DNA from: a bacterium
GTDB lineage: Bacteria > Cyanobacteriota > Vampirovibrionia > Gastranaerophilales > Gastranaerophilaceae
Direction of reading: 5' to 3'
Length of the DNA: 52,467 bases
Assembly: GCA_017942035.1 (NCBI GenBank)
Contig: JAGAVG010000054.1
Location: forward strand, 1-52,467
Shown: positions 7,635-16,498 of the stretch, piece by piece
Layout: each line of letters starts with the position of its first letter
Numbering within the stretch: the first letter of the stretch is position 1
Made by a program: the position numbers and the translations under genes
Notes under the pieces: generated by a model
Database searches by the model: none
What the model saw: only the letters and a program-made list of their open reading frames with translations
What the model was told of the DNA's origin: nothing

Positions 7635-7658
7635 AGAATGTGATGAAAAACACATTCT
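7635..7658 (-). promoter_or_regulatory. Leader hairpin upstream of rpmG
   Basis: On the minus strand, a perfect 8-bp stem AGAATGTG / CACATTCT with an 8-nt loop lies in the predicted 5' leader between the promoter and rpmG, followed by ATTTTAAAAAGG. It could be a protein-binding regulatory hairpin; there is no long T-run, so it is not a normal terminator. Confidence 0.5.
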
Positions 7659-7676
7659 ACAAAATCGGCCTACTCT

Positions 7677-7707
7677 ATTATAATAAACCAAACAAATTAA
7701 AATGCAA
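7677..7707 (-). promoter_or_regulatory. Probable sigma-70 promoter of the rpmG-secE-nusG-rplKA block
   Basis: On the minus strand, TTGCAT (7702-7707) and TATAAT (7677-7682) with 19-nt spacing; an overlapping TATTAT gives 16-nt spacing. It lies about 90 nt upstream of rpmG and is the only good candidate before the block. Confidence 0.6.
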
Positions 7708-7736
7708 GGTTATTGTAAACAATCTATAAGAAAAAA

Positions 7737-7768
7737 ACAATCCTCGTAAGGATTGTTTTTTTTAGTAT
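7737..7768. terminator. Bidirectional Rho-independent terminator
   Basis: Arms ACAATCCT / AGGATTGT with loop CGTA, flanked by A-run and T-run, so it can work in both directions. It ends the minus-strand gene at 7788-8384 and insulates the ribosomal block. Confidence 0.9.
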
Positions 7769-7787
7769 GTGTAAAATATTAAATAAA

Positions 7788-8384
7788 TTATTTAATGACG
7801 TAATTACCGGCATTCGGTGAAGGATAGGATGAAGAATATCTTCCGGAAGGGTCAGCCCCTCTCATTCTTTCCATATATACCTGACCGTTTTTTACAACTT
7901 GCTGCATTTCGCCAAGATTTTTTTCTAAAGTTGTTAAAACTTGTTCCGCATAAAGTTCGGCACCTTCTTTAATTTTTAAAGAATCTTCAGTTGCCTGAGC
8001 TCTAATAGCCTCAGCTTCTTCATTTGCGCGGCGTTTTAATTCTTCACACTCATCTTTTACCTGAGTTCTTATTCTATCGCCTTCTCTTTCAAGAGCTTTG
8101 ATGAAATCGGCTTCTGAAAGCTTTCTATCAGCTTCTGCCTGAGCATCTGCAACAATTTTTTCTGCTCTTTGCTGAGCTTCAAGATTAAGTTCTTCACGGC
8201 GTCTTAAAAACGCTCTTGCTTCTTGAACTTCCAGCGGTAAATTTTCAAAAATTCTATTAATTAAATCTTCTAATTCATCTCTTTTTACAACAGTATACTT
8301 ACCCGGAATAATCGGAAACCCTTCTTCCAGCGTAACTTCTACCATTTTTAATAAATCGTATACACCATTTTGTTGTATTGCCAT
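7788..8384 (-). CDS. Coiled-coil protein (DivIVA / ATP-synthase-b-like repeat), function unknown
   Basis: A 198-residue soluble protein. Residues 1-65 form a compact head (LEEGFPIIPGKYTVVKRDELEDLINRIFENLP). Residues 65-165 are a long Ala/Glu/Arg coiled coil of the kind miscalled as ATP synthase subunit b or DivIVA in many genomes. The tail (SGRYSSSYPSPNAGNY) is low-complexity. There is no membrane helix, which argues against a true AtpF. Start ATG 8384 is preferred because AAAGG lies 10 nt upstream; an ATG 9 nt earlier is too close to it. A scaffold or division-related role is possible but unproven. Alone on its transcript, ending at the terminator at 7737-7768. Confidence 0.7.
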   Translation of the reverse strand: MAIQQNGVYDLLKMVEVTLEEGFPIIPGKYTVVKRDELEDLINRIFENLPLEVQEARAFLRRREELNLEAQQRAEKIVADAQAEADRKLSEADFIKALEREGDRIRTQVKDECEELKRRANEEAEAIRAQATEDSLKIKEGAELYAEQVLTTLEKNLGEMQQVVKNGQVYMERMRGADPSGRYSSSYPSPNAGNYVIK

Positions 8385-8476
8385 GATACACATACCTTTC
8401 TTAATAATAATATATTACATTAAGCGTTATAAGTTTGTCAAATTGTAAATAAAAGGATGATAACATATATTAATAT

Positions 8477-8782
8477 TTAGCAAAATTCCTTTATATCCTG
8501 CGGCAAACTTGAATAAATCTCATCAATATAATTCATTGCCGCCGGCTTGAAAACTATATAATAATTAATAAAACACATACTGCCCAAACATAATTTTTCA
8601 AGCTTTACAGCCGCAGCGTAAGACTTTCCTTTGCGGACAATCTCACGCGGAAAAGATCTATACAAATCGGATATAGATTTTTTTATTTTATTTTTGTCGA
8701 CAAACGCAAACCCGAAAAACATTGTACTGTTTTCAAAAATCTCTTCTATACTGTTCAAATCCGTATACACACTTGATGTCAT
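8477..8782 (-). CDS. Hypothetical protein, translationally coupled to coaD
   Basis: A 101-residue protein I do not recognise. It is mostly helical in appearance, contains three Cys (two near residues 65-70, one at the C-terminus) and has a hydrophobic FFGFAF patch near residue 22, with no signal peptide. Its ATG (8782) lies one base past the coaD stop codon, and its binding site AAGAGGTTTGTAGG is inside the coaD 3' end, so it is almost certainly in a two-gene operon with coaD. Nothing suggests its substrate. Confidence 0.65.
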   Translation of the reverse strand: MTSSVYTDLNSIEEIFENSTMFFGFAFVDKNKIKKSISDLYRSFPREIVRKGKSYAAAVKLEKLCLGSMCFINYYIVFKPAAMNYIDEIYSSLPQDIKEFC

Positions 8783-8783
8783 C

Positions 8784-9269
8784 CTACAAACCTCTTTGCT
8801 CTTGAAGGAATTTGTTTACACACAAAGGCACAAATTTTGAAATATCGCCGTTATTGTTGTAAATTTCTTTAATTGTACTTGATGAAATAAAGTTGTACTC
8901 AGGCTTTGCAATGACAAAAACAGTTTTAATTTTTTCATCCAGAGCCGAATTCGTTTGAGAAAGCTGCATTTCATATTCAAAATCAGAAACCGCTCTTAAC
9001 CCCCTCAAAAGAACATCCGCACCTTTTTTTTCTGCATAATTAATAGTCAAACCTTCAAAGCTGTCGACTTCAACATTTTCCAATCCGGTTTCTCTAATCG
9101 CCTCTTTTATAAGTTCAACCCGTTTGTCCACTGGCAGAAACCCTTTTTTCTCCCCATTTTTTGCCACCGCAATAATGACTTTATCAAAAATTTCCGCCCC
9201 ATTTTTCAAAACGTCCAAATGTCCGTATGTTATCGGGTCAAAACTCCCCGGATATATCGCTGTTTTCAT
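8784..9269 (-). CDS. coaD: Phosphopantetheine adenylyltransferase
   Basis: A 161-residue CoaD, which makes dephospho-CoA from 4'-phosphopantetheine and ATP, the fourth step of CoA synthesis. It has the nucleotidyltransferase motif GSFDPITYGH (residues 8-17), the LLRGLRAVSDFEYEMQ substrate loop and the second ATP motif SSSTIKEI near 127-134. Length is normal for the family. Start ATG 9269 follows AAGGTATTAT. Upstream partner of the hypothetical gene at 8477-8782. Confidence 0.97.
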   Translation of the reverse strand: MKTAIYPGSFDPITYGHLDVLKNGAEIFDKVIIAVAKNGEKKGFLPVDKRVELIKEAIRETGLENVEVDSFEGLTINYAEKKGADVLLRGLRAVSDFEYEMQLSQTNSALDEKIKTVFVIAKPEYNFISSSTIKEIYNNNGDISKFVPLCVNKFLQEQRGL

Positions 9270-9496
9270 ATAATACCTTTCGTCACTGACACTTCATTAT
9301 ATGACAAAATTTTTACCGGCAATATCTTCTTTTTGCTTTTGTTAAATTATGTAACAAAATAAATTATTTGCGCAATTTTATATATAAAAAATACTTTATT
9401 AATATATACAGAGTAAATAATAAAACAGACTTAATAAAACTTTCTACTTACTACCTACTACTAACCTTTTACATGAGGAATTATAAAAAAATTCCA

Positions 9497-9534
9497 GAAG
9501 CCCCTAAGAAATTAGAGGCTTTCTTTTTATGTAA
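9497..9534. terminator. Rho-independent terminator between prepilin B and coaD
   Basis: Arms AAGCC(C)CTAA / TTAGAGGCTT with flanking A and T runs on both sides; positioned directly after the prepilin B stop codon on the minus strand. The 270-nt gap 9270-9537 otherwise holds only AT-rich sequence and the short upstream region of coaD. Confidence 0.7.
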
Positions 9535-9537
9535 AAT

Positions 9538-10359
9538 TTATTTTCTAAGGTAATCCATATTACCGTATGTAAGGATATAATTATAGCAGGCAAACCCGCT
9601 GTCTGATTTAGAACAGCTTCCATGACTTGGATAAACCGACGCAACATTTAATCCAGTTTGAAAAACATCTATTCCCATTGTATTCGGAGCTTTAGCGCCA
9701 TTTACATCAATCCATATCGCAATACAATGATTATTTCCGTTACAATTAGAAATTCCTCCGGTGGATGCCCACATATAAGTACCGTCATTTAATATAAGTT
9801 TATAGTATTTTCTATTATTATCATAAGAACCCCAATCATTACCATTCAAAAGTTTAATCATACCATTTCCCAAACATCCGCTTTCAGTTCCGCAGTCTTT
9901 TGAAATCTTTAAATAAGGTGTTATATATGACATAACCTTTATTATAGCCTCTTCAGAATATGAGTCCGGAAAATCCCATTCATTAAGATAACCGTGCTCT
10001 TTTATTGCAAACAATTGTGCTTGCGCAATAACTGAGTGGAATTTCTTAAGCTTGTTAACCGCAACCCGCTCTTGATGTTTCTGAATTAAAGAAGGCAACG
10101 TCATCGCCGCCACAATACCGATTATCCCGAGGGTGATTAAAACCTCGGCCAAAGTGAAGGCAGTTTTACGACGACCGGCAAATTGGCAATCAAGTTTTTC
10201 TGGTAGACTAAAGCCTACCCTACTATTTACTCTATTTTGACCCCTCACCCTAACCCTCTCCCACAAGGGGCGAGGGGATTGTAACATGTCACCCCGAACG
10301 TCGGAATGACATGCTTCTCGCCTGCCTTCTTGCCCTATTGCCTTCTGTTCTTCTGTCAT
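9538..10359 (-). CDS. Prepilin-like protein B
   Basis: A 273-residue prepilin. Leader 67 residues, cleavage expected after A67, then FTLAEVLITLGIIGIVAAMTLPSLIQ with Glu at mature position 5. The globular part has the family signature IDVNGAKAPNTMGIDVF and ends GNMDYLRK; it is the closest relative of prepilin C (shared KHQERV, QAQL-AIK-HGYL-EWD text). Start ATG 10359 is chosen for GGAGGATAAT directly upstream; an in-frame ATG at 10398 lies in the untranslated leader. The leader translates repeat DNA (about 10225-10320), including the coding palindrome at 10202-10219. Probably assembled by a type IV pilus or type II-like machine; cargo unknown. Confidence 0.85.
   Translation of the reverse strand: MTEEQKAIGQEGRREACHSDVRGDMLQSPRPLWERVRVRGQNRVNSRVGFSLPEKLDCQFAGRRKTAFTLAEVLITLGIIGIVAAMTLPSLIQKHQERVAVNKLKKFHSVIAQAQLFAIKEHGYLNEWDFPDSYSEEAIIKVMSYITPYLKISKDCGTESGCLGNGMIKLLNGNDWGSYDNNRKYYKLILNDGTYMWASTGGISNCNGNNHCIAIWIDVNGAKAPNTMGIDVFQTGLNVASVYPSHGSCSKSDSGFACYNYILTYGNMDYLRK
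10202..10219. repeat. Coding palindromic repeat, copy 2
   Basis: GGTAGACTAAAGCCTACC, one mismatch in the arms relative to copy 1, read in the same frame (SRVGFSLPEK) in the prepilin B leader. Confidence 0.7.
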
Positions 10360-10392
10360 ATTATCCTCCATTTTTCTTAAATTATCCTTTAA

Positions 10393-10572
10393 ATTCATGC
10401 ACCATAATTTATATTTTGATGCGAGTAGGCCTGAAACTCACTAAAAAATACCTTTTCAAAATTCGAAAAATCACCTAGAAAATCAAAAAGACCACTTGAA
10501 AAGTAGTGGAAAATATTGTATAATAAGGCTATAAAAAACTCGCACCAAAATATAAAGTTTGGTGTATTTTTT
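10393..10572 (-). repeat. Prepilin upstream element, copy B
   Basis: IR2 10399-10422 and IR1 10542-10565. The outward promoter on the plus strand is TTGAAA 10496-10501 and TATAAT 10519-10524, spacer exactly 17. The palindrome over the -35 is extended here to CCACTTGAAAAGTAGTGG. Same leader type as copies A, D and E between IR2 and the prepilin start (TTTAAAGGATAATTTAAG). The remainder of 10360-10664 holds only the following terminator. Confidence 0.85.
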
Positions 10573-10605
10573 TGTTAAATTTACCATACAATAATGAACT
10601 TCATG

Positions 10606-10645
10606 CAAAAAACGCATCAAACAAAATAGTTGATGCGTTTTTTAT
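10606..10645. terminator. Rho-independent terminator after the HEAT-like gene
   Basis: Arms AACGCATCAA / TTGATGCGTT with A-run and T-run on either side; on the minus strand it follows the gene at 10665-10952. Confidence 0.85.
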
Positions 10646-10664
10646 CTTTTATTAAAAAGTTTGT

Positions 10665-10952
10665 TTATGCGGCAACTTCAATACCTTCAATTTCGCGGAT
10701 TAAATATTCAGCAACCCATTCGAAATCTTTGTTATCTTCTGCTGCTTTTTTTAAATATTCAACGGATGCATCTCCAAGTCTAATCAAAGTCATTGCGACA
10801 ACTCCGCGTTTAATGCCTTTTACAACTTGAAGTTCATGAACTAATTCCGGAAGAACTTTTTCACCAATATTAACAAGTTCATTTTCTACTTGATTTTTTA
10901 CTGTATTATCGGCATTTTCCAACTTTGATAGAATTTCATTTACTGTATCCAT
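10665..10952 (-). CDS. Small HEAT-repeat-like protein
   Basis: A 95-residue soluble all-helical protein. The text NIGEKVLPELVHELQVVKGIKRGVVAMTLIRLGDASVEYLKKA has the Leu/Val/Ala spacing of PBS-lyase-type HEAT repeats (about two repeats). Such proteins are usually protein-protein adaptors. Start ATG 10952 with GGAGATATCAAT upstream. It is transcribed alone and no neighbour suggests a partner. Confidence 0.65.
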   Translation of the reverse strand: MDTVNEILSKLENADNTVKNQVENELVNIGEKVLPELVHELQVVKGIKRGVVAMTLIRLGDASVEYLKKAAEDNKDFEWVAEYLIREIEGIEVAA

Positions 10953-11072
10953 ATTGATATCTCCATTTACTTTTTCAATCTATGTATACATTATAAAATA
11001 AAATTCAATAAAATCGGGTTTTCTTTACTTAATCTTTATATCGTTATAAAGATTAAATTAAACTTATTCTAT

Positions 11073-13316
11073 TTATGAATATATTTTGAATGTTCTTTCA
11101 ATGTTTTTATCAATTACTGATTTAATTGATTCATATTCGGTTTGAAGTGAAGTGTGTTCGGTATCAATATTTTTCAATTCCAAATCATATCTTTGATCTT
11201 TTGCTTGAATTTTATTCATTTTTTGATTGTATTCAGCTTCAGCTTTTGTAACTGCTGCGCTGTCTGTTTGTTCAGTTATATCAGAACAAGAACCGTATTC
11301 AAAAGAATTCCAGTTTTTGCCGGCATCAACCTGTTCCATTGATACAAGGCCGTTTTGAAGGGCGAATTTAATCCACTCTGTGCTTGACGCAAGTCCGTCT
11401 TGAATTGCACTGTATCCTTTTTTCATTCTGTTGAATAGATTTGTATACCACTCAGCTTTAGATGTAGGATCCGGATTGCTTGGATCTTGAGTGTCAACCC
11501 AGTCAAATTTCGGTTCGCCGTATATGTTGAAGACTGTTTCCAACACGTTAAAGTCAATTACAGAATTGAAATTTGCATGAGGAACTTCTTCTCGATAGTT
11601 TAATTTAGCTCCGTTAGTACCTTTAGGTGTGATTGCTTTACCTTTTTCATCTGTAAGGCTTCCGGCTAAGAAAGCCAAATCTTCAAGGTATTCATACTGT
11701 GATTTATCTACTTCTGAGCCTAATACCAGTTTTGAAAGTTCTTTTGAGGCTTCTTCGTACTTCTGTAATGCCTTTGCATATATTATTGCTATCTCTTGAG
11801 TTTTTGTTTTAAGGGTATCGTTTAAGTTAGTAGTGTCAAAAACTGTATTTTTCATTTTATTCTCAAAAATTGCAGTATCTTTGCTTTCGTTATCATCCGC
11901 AAGGTAATCTCTTTGCTCATCACTGATTAAAGACATATAATCTACATAGTTCTGGTATTCTTTATAGAATTGACTTTTTACGGACTTAATAAAGTTTTCT
12001 ATATAATTCATTGTGATATCAGCTTCGTAAGTTTCTGTATATCCACCGCTGCCGTTTGAGGCATAAGTGTATTTTGAAGATCTGCCATCATCATTTACTA
12101 ATGTAACAGTGTTGCCATTTACTGTGTATTTTGTAGTATAAGTTTTAATGATTGGCTCTCCTTTTTCATCTTTTTCTTCTATTGTTTCGGTATAAGTCCC
12201 TTCGCTATCTAATAGTTTACTAAATGTAAGAGATGAAGTGTCAAGATCGCCGTCCTTATTTAAAGTTCCGGTGAAAAATGCGAATTTTCCACTGTTTGTG
12301 TCATAAGCAATAAGAGTATCTTTATCGACGGTTGTAACAGGAATTATTGAATATTGTGTATTTCCTAAGCTATCCTTAAGGTCTATCTTCGTTGATACAT
12401 CTGTTGTTGAAGTTGTATAATTTCTGATTAAGTCAGCTGTTTTCTTGAAATATCCGTCTGTTTCATTACCTTTTCCGCTTTTATCAAGGGTTTTACCCAT
12501 TTGCTCTATTAAGCCTGCAAATGCGTTCATGTAATCGTTTAATTTTCCGAGGTTGCCAGTTGGAATTTCTCCTTTATTATTTGTATCTTCCAGCGTTTGT
12601 ACTAAATTAAGGATATTATCCATTGTAACTTGACCATTTTTAGCATTGTTTATATATGTAGATAAACTCGGTGCAGCAGCATCAATAACGTCCTGTTTTG
12701 CTGTCATATATGTTTCGTATGCTTTATCAAAGTTCATAAACATTTCATCTTGAGGAATGTTATTGTATCCTACATGGATGCCGTTATCGCCTTCATAAAG
12801 TTTTTTCAAATCTTCGATTGAGTATTCTTTTCCATAAATAGATGAGGTACGTCCTGATTCTAAAGTATCATCAGGAATAGTAACTTTTCCGTTTTCAAGA
12901 TATTTTGATAAAATACCGTCATCATCAAAGAATGTGGTTTTGTGTTCCAAACCGTAAAGTTTCAAGAATTCTGTTAAAGGTTCATCTGAACCCTGAACGC
13001 TTGCAAAATTATGAGCATCTTTTTCAGATACAAGAAGCAAGCCGTTAGAATTTGAAAGTCCATATTGGTTGTTATAAGGATTGTAAGCTGTCAGGGCGTT
13101 AAATGTTAACTGCTGATATGATTTATTATTATCAGCATCATAATTAGTGTACATCATCTGGGCATCATTAAGTGCGCTGACATAAGCATCGCTGGCATTT
13201 GAACTTTCTGTCGCAAGTCTGATTTTCTGGTTGTTAATCAGCTGTGCTCGAAGTTCGTTGTCTGACAAACGAGACGTTATGGATAATAATCTAGCTTGTG
13301 ATGCTGCCATTCCCAT
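11073..13316 (-). CDS. Large MAASQARLL-type protein, secreted-appendage-like, function unknown
   Basis: A 747-residue protein with no signal peptide and no membrane helix. The N-terminus MGMAASQARLLSITSRLSDNE is followed by a helical segment (QLINNQKIRLATESSNASDAY), similar in style to the N-terminal helices of flagellar rod/hook/filament proteins, which are exported without cleavable signals. The middle is Thr/Ser/Asp/Asn-rich beta-like sequence (about 310-430). The C-terminal third returns to helices and ends with a coiled coil (AAVTKAEAEYNQKMNKIQAKDQRYDLELKN). A related N-terminus occurs in several gut bacteria as unnamed proteins (from memory). Start ATG 13316; AAAGGA lies about 14 nt upstream, so the second ATG (13310) is an alternative. 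A type III or flagellar export substrate is an inference only. Confidence 0.6.
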   Translation of the reverse strand: MGMAASQARLLSITSRLSDNELRAQLINNQKIRLATESSNASDAYVSALNDAQMMYTNYDADNNKSYQQLTFNALTAYNPYNNQYGLSNSNGLLLVSEKDAHNFASVQGSDEPLTEFLKLYGLEHKTTFFDDDGILSKYLENGKVTIPDDTLESGRTSSIYGKEYSIEDLKKLYEGDNGIHVGYNNIPQDEMFMNFDKAYETYMTAKQDVIDAAAPSLSTYINNAKNGQVTMDNILNLVQTLEDTNNKGEIPTGNLGKLNDYMNAFAGLIEQMGKTLDKSGKGNETDGYFKKTADLIRNYTTSTTDVSTKIDLKDSLGNTQYSIIPVTTVDKDTLIAYDTNSGKFAFFTGTLNKDGDLDTSSLTFSKLLDSEGTYTETIEEKDEKGEPIIKTYTTKYTVNGNTVTLVNDDGRSSKYTYASNGSGGYTETYEADITMNYIENFIKSVKSQFYKEYQNYVDYMSLISDEQRDYLADDNESKDTAIFENKMKNTVFDTTNLNDTLKTKTQEIAIIYAKALQKYEEASKELSKLVLGSEVDKSQYEYLEDLAFLAGSLTDEKGKAITPKGTNGAKLNYREEVPHANFNSVIDFNVLETVFNIYGEPKFDWVDTQDPSNPDPTSKAEWYTNLFNRMKKGYSAIQDGLASSTEWIKFALQNGLVSMEQVDAGKNWNSFEYGSCSDITEQTDSAAVTKAEAEYNQKMNKIQAKDQRYDLELKNIDTEHTSLQTEYESIKSVIDKNIERTFKIYS

Positions 13317-13435
13317 AGTGAGTAACTTAGTCCTTTCGTTCCTTTTCGCTTACTATGGTTATCGGTATTTTTTGTATAAACTTTAATATTTTAAGCTGAA
13401 TTGTTACGAAATGTTACAGTGCTAACGGAAAAATT

Positions 13436-14476
13436 TTACAACCTTTTTTTGAATAGTTTTTTTAATCTTTCCAGTTTAAGATTATCAGTTCCAATTCCGG
13501 AGAGCAGGAGAGTTGAAATCTCGTTGGTCTTTTCATCTTCAATCTTGAACTTGTCATATAAAATTTCCGAAAGTTCAAATCCGGTAAGGCCGTTGCGTTT
13601 TAAATTGATTTTGGTTATATCAGGTGCGTAAATTTCATAATTTGTACAATTCTTTTGAATTTCTTTTAATTCGTCCAGCAATTTGTTCAAAATTTTTCTT
13701 CCGCGAGAACTGTTTAAAAATCTTATGTTGGCTTCAATTGAGGCTAAAAGCGGATAAGAAGGGGAGGTTGTATTTATTTTGGAAAGTGTTTCTTTGATAT
13801 CAAAATCAGTATTGGTATGTAAAAGTGCTGTCGGATTCAGGCCTCCTGCTGTTTTGTGAAGGGATTGCACTGTAAAATCTGCAATTTTAACCGCGGAGTC
13901 CGGTAATTTTTCGGAAAAAGGATAAAGAGCTCCGTGAGCCTCATCCACAATCAAATAGGCGCCATGCTTTTGGCAAACTTTTTTTAGTTCTTTTATGTCT
14001 GACGTAACCCCTTCATAAGTCGGAGATGTAACGATTACGGCTTTAATATTATCTTTTGTCAGATATTTATCTAAAGTTTCACTATCAAATTTATCCGGAA
14101 TTCCCCAGTTCTCAATTGTTTTCAGTGTGTAATAATAAGGCTTAACACCGGCGAGATATACAGCATTATGATGGCATGGATGTGCATTTTCCCATAATAA
14201 AACGCCGTCATCTTTTTTACAGCAGGCGAGCACTGCTGTTATAATCCCGCTTGTTGACCCGTTTGTTAAGAATATCGTTTGTTTTGTGCCGTAAACTTTT
14301 GACGCAAATTTTTCAGCTTTATCAAGTGCCTCTTGCGGATTGTATTCATCAGTTTCCGAAATATCGTATTTATAAAACTGACGAAATTTCGATACAATAA
14401 AGAACCTTCCGCTATGGCTCGGGGTTGTAAAAAGCTGTCTTGTACATTTTTTCTTTAAAAGATTAATCAAGCTCAT
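13436..14476 (-). CDS. Orn/Lys/Arg decarboxylase family PLP enzyme (short form)
   Basis: A 346-residue fold-type I PLP enzyme. Features: TTPSHSG near residue 17 (the TPxHxG entry motif), FLTNGSTSG 69-77, ENAHPCHHNA, SPTYEGV, DEAHG 178-182 and the PLP lysine K208 in SLHKTAGGLNPTALL. Relatives decarboxylate ornithine, lysine or arginine to polyamines or cadaverine. It lacks most of the C-terminal domain of the classic ~480-residue enzymes (YaaO/SpeA type), so the substrate cannot be told and activity is not assured. Its ATG is one base past the stop of the PilZ gene, so the two are one operon. Confidence 0.85.
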   Translation of the reverse strand: MSLINLLKKKCTRQLFTTPSHSGRFFIVSKFRQFYKYDISETDEYNPQEALDKAEKFASKVYGTKQTIFLTNGSTSGIITAVLACCKKDDGVLLWENAHPCHHNAVYLAGVKPYYYTLKTIENWGIPDKFDSETLDKYLTKDNIKAVIVTSPTYEGVTSDIKELKKVCQKHGAYLIVDEAHGALYPFSEKLPDSAVKIADFTVQSLHKTAGGLNPTALLHTNTDFDIKETLSKINTTSPSYPLLASIEANIRFLNSSRGRKILNKLLDELKEIQKNCTNYEIYAPDITKINLKRNGLTGFELSEILYDKFKIEDEKTNEISTLLLSGIGTDNLKLERLKKLFKKRL

Positions 14477-14477
14477 T

Positions 14478-15068
14478 TTATTTATTTCTGATTTCTATGC
14501 TGCGTTTTGCACAATACTGAATCAAAGTCATTTTTTCAATGCTTGAATTGTACAAAAATCTTCCGGAAACTAAATATCCGCCTTCATTCCTTTTTTCGAT
14601 ACGTATAGGTGAGAATGTACAGTCTACTTTCTGCGCGGAAGACAGAGGCAATGAAACATTATATTGCGCTTCAATATCAATATTTGAATTTGTGATTAAT
14701 TTCATACCGCCTGCTGAAATATCCAAAGTCGTAATATCTAATTCAGACTCTGCATTATTAATCTTCAGATTGTGGTTGTATTTTATACGTGTATATTGAC
14801 GTCTTTGAAGGAATTTGTGTTTTGCAGGACTTGCAATAACAAGCTTTTTGCCTTCAATAGAAAGCGGGTAAGAATTAAAAGAAAGCGTTCCATGATTTGT
14901 ATTTGTAAAAAACTCACAGAAATTATGTTTCATAAATCCCTGAGGCTCATATTCAAGTTCTACCGTGAACTTATCGGGCTGAACATCAGTTATAATCCCT
15001 TTGTTTGCGCATTTGAAATCGTGCGGAACAATTAAAACCAGTTTGTCTTTTTCAATTAATTCTCTCAT
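14478..15068 (-). CDS. PilZ-domain c-di-GMP receptor protein (YcgR-like)
   Basis: A 196-residue cytoplasmic protein. An N-terminal beta-rich domain (about 1-95) resembles the YcgR N-domain. It is followed by a PilZ domain with the c-di-GMP motifs RRQYTR (RxxxR, about residue 90) and LDISAGGMKL (D/NxSxxG, about 118). Such proteins adjust motility, pilus function or exopolysaccharide in response to c-di-GMP. The start ATG 15068 is preferred since GAGG lies 6 nt before it; an ATG 12 nt upstream has no site. Coupled to the downstream decarboxylase; the functional link is unclear. Confidence 0.85.
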   Translation of the reverse strand: MRELIEKDKLVLIVPHDFKCANKGIITDVQPDKFTVELEYEPQGFMKHNFCEFFTNTNHGTLSFNSYPLSIEGKKLVIASPAKHKFLQRRQYTRIKYNHNLKINNAESELDITTLDISAGGMKLITNSNIDIEAQYNVSLPLSSAQKVDCTFSPIRIEKRNEGGYLVSGRFLYNSSIEKMTLIQYCAKRSIEIRNK

Positions 15069-15189
15069 ATAAAACCTCATAATCTTCTTTTTATTTGTAT
15101 TATACAGTATTAAAAAAAATTTGTCATTATCTTTACAATTTCAACAAAAAAATAAAATATGTTAAAATTGAAAAAGTAAGGAGAATTTT

Positions 15190-16131
15190 ATGAAAAGAAT
15201 ATTAATATCAGGCGGTGCGGGTTTTATCGGAAGCCATTTGTCGGAAAGACTGTTGAATGAAGGTAATGAAGTAATTTGCGTTGATAATTTTTTCACCGGT
15301 TCAAAAGAAAATATCCGCCATCTTCTTGGTAATAAAAATTTCGAACTTGTTCGTCACGATATAACGAAAGAATATTTTGCAGAAGTTGACGAAATTTATA
15401 ATCTGGCATGCCCGGCAAGTCCCGTGCATTACCAGTATAATGCAATAAAAACAATAAAAACGAATGTGCTTGGAACATTAAACATGCTCGGGCTTGCAAA
15501 AAGATGTAAGGCAAAAATACTTCAAGCTTCGACCAGTGAGGTTTACGGAAATCCCCTTCAACATCCGCAAAAAGAAGAGTACTGGGGCAATGTGAACCCG
15601 ATAGGTATAAGAAGCTGTTATGACGAGGGAAAACGCTGCGCCGAAACCTTAATGATGGATTACCACAGACAAAACAATGTAGATACGCGTATAATAAGAA
15701 TTTTTAATACTTACGGACCAAATATGGCGGAAAACGATGGACGCGTGGTATCTAATTTTATTGTTCAAGCATTAAAAAATGAGGATATAACGATTTACGG
15801 TGACGGAAGCCAAACGCGTTCATTCTGTTATGTAACAGATCTTGTTGAAGGTATGGTAAGAATTATGAATAACCCTCAAAGGTTATCCGGCCCTGTTAAT
15901 CTGGGAAATCCGGATGAGCATACTATAAAAGAATTTGCAGAAATAATAATTGATTTAACAAATTCAAATTCAAAAATTATATACATGCCGCTTCCAAAAG
16001 ATGATCCTGTAAAGCGTAAGCCGGATATCTCACTTGCGCAAAAAGAGTTGTCTTGGACGCCTAATGTGGATATTCGAGATGGCTTGATGAGTACAATAAA
16101 TTATTTTGAGCAGAAACTTAAAATAAAATAA
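15190..16131 (+). CDS. NAD-dependent sugar-nucleotide decarboxylase/epimerase, UDP-xylose synthase-like
   Basis: A 313-residue extended short-chain dehydrogenase. Rossmann motif GGAGFIGSH (8-16), [14 protein letters not shown] (115-120), catalytic Tyr144 and Lys148 in [28 protein letters not shown]. The text [10 protein letters not shown] and [15 protein letters not shown] is typical of UDP-glucuronate decarboxylase (UXS), which turns UDP-glucuronate into UDP-xylose for envelope glycans. A dTDP-glucose 4,6-dehydratase is less likely. Start ATG 15190 with AAGGAGAATTTT. Transcribed alone; no glycosyltransferase neighbour. Confidence 0.88.
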   Translation: MKRILISGGAGFIGSHLSERLLNEGNEVICVDNFFTGSKENIRHLLGNKNFELVRHDITKEYFAEVDEIYNLACPASPVHYQYNAIKTIKTNVLGTLNMLGLAKRCKAKILQASTSEVYGNPLQHPQKEEYWGNVNPIGIRSCYDEGKRCAETLMMDYHRQNNVDTRIIRIFNTYGPNMAENDGRVVSNFIVQALKNEDITIYGDGSQTRSFCYVTDLVEGMVRIMNNPQRLSGPVNLGNPDEHTIKEFAEIIIDLTNSNSKIIYMPLPKDDPVKRKPDISLAQKELSWTPNVDIRDGLMSTINYFEQKLKIK

Positions 16132-16184
16132 AAAATGTACAAGTAAAAATTTTTGTGTATAATATAAGAGAAAGGAGCGGATAG

Positions 16185-16382
16185 ATGTATATATTATATG
16201 TAGAAAAGGAAACGTCATTTTCTCCGGACAAAGTTGGTGAATATTCCGAACTTGAGGCCGCACAAGCAAAAGCCAAACAGATGAAGGAAAAAGATTCAAC
16301 AATAAGCTACACCATAGAAGAAACAAACGGCGGATTCAATAGCTACGGCGAACTTTTAACCAGTGTTGTTGAAAGAGGCTAA
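16185..16382 (+). CDS. Small hypothetical protein
   Basis: A 65-residue soluble protein (MYILYVEKETSFSPDK..., ending LTSVVERG) with an excellent binding site GAAAGGAGCGGATAG upstream of ATG 16185, which is the main support that it is real. A central Ala/Lys helix lies at about residues 24-40. No family recognised. It may share the epimerase transcript (gap 53 nt), although a TATAAT-like box at about 16159 could drive it separately. Confidence 0.65.
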   Translation: MYILYVEKETSFSPDKVGEYSELEAAQAKAKQMKEKDSTISYTIEETNGGFNSYGELLTSVVERG

Positions 16383-16498
16383 AGGTTTATTCCCGGAGCG
16401 AATGTGGGATGGACGATTTTGTCAATGTGCGCAAACGAAAAAAGAACATGTCCACCACAAATAATGCTAGTACATTGTTAAAATTGAATAAAAATTGT

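Noticed and set aside
7788-8384. Annotation as ATP synthase subunit b
   Set aside because: It lacks the N-terminal membrane helix and no other ATP synthase gene is nearby; the similarity is only generic coiled coil.
9368-9553. 61-residue plus-strand open frame between coaD and prepilin B
   Set aside because: AT-rich low-complexity translation, no ribosome-binding site, and it runs through the terminator hairpin.
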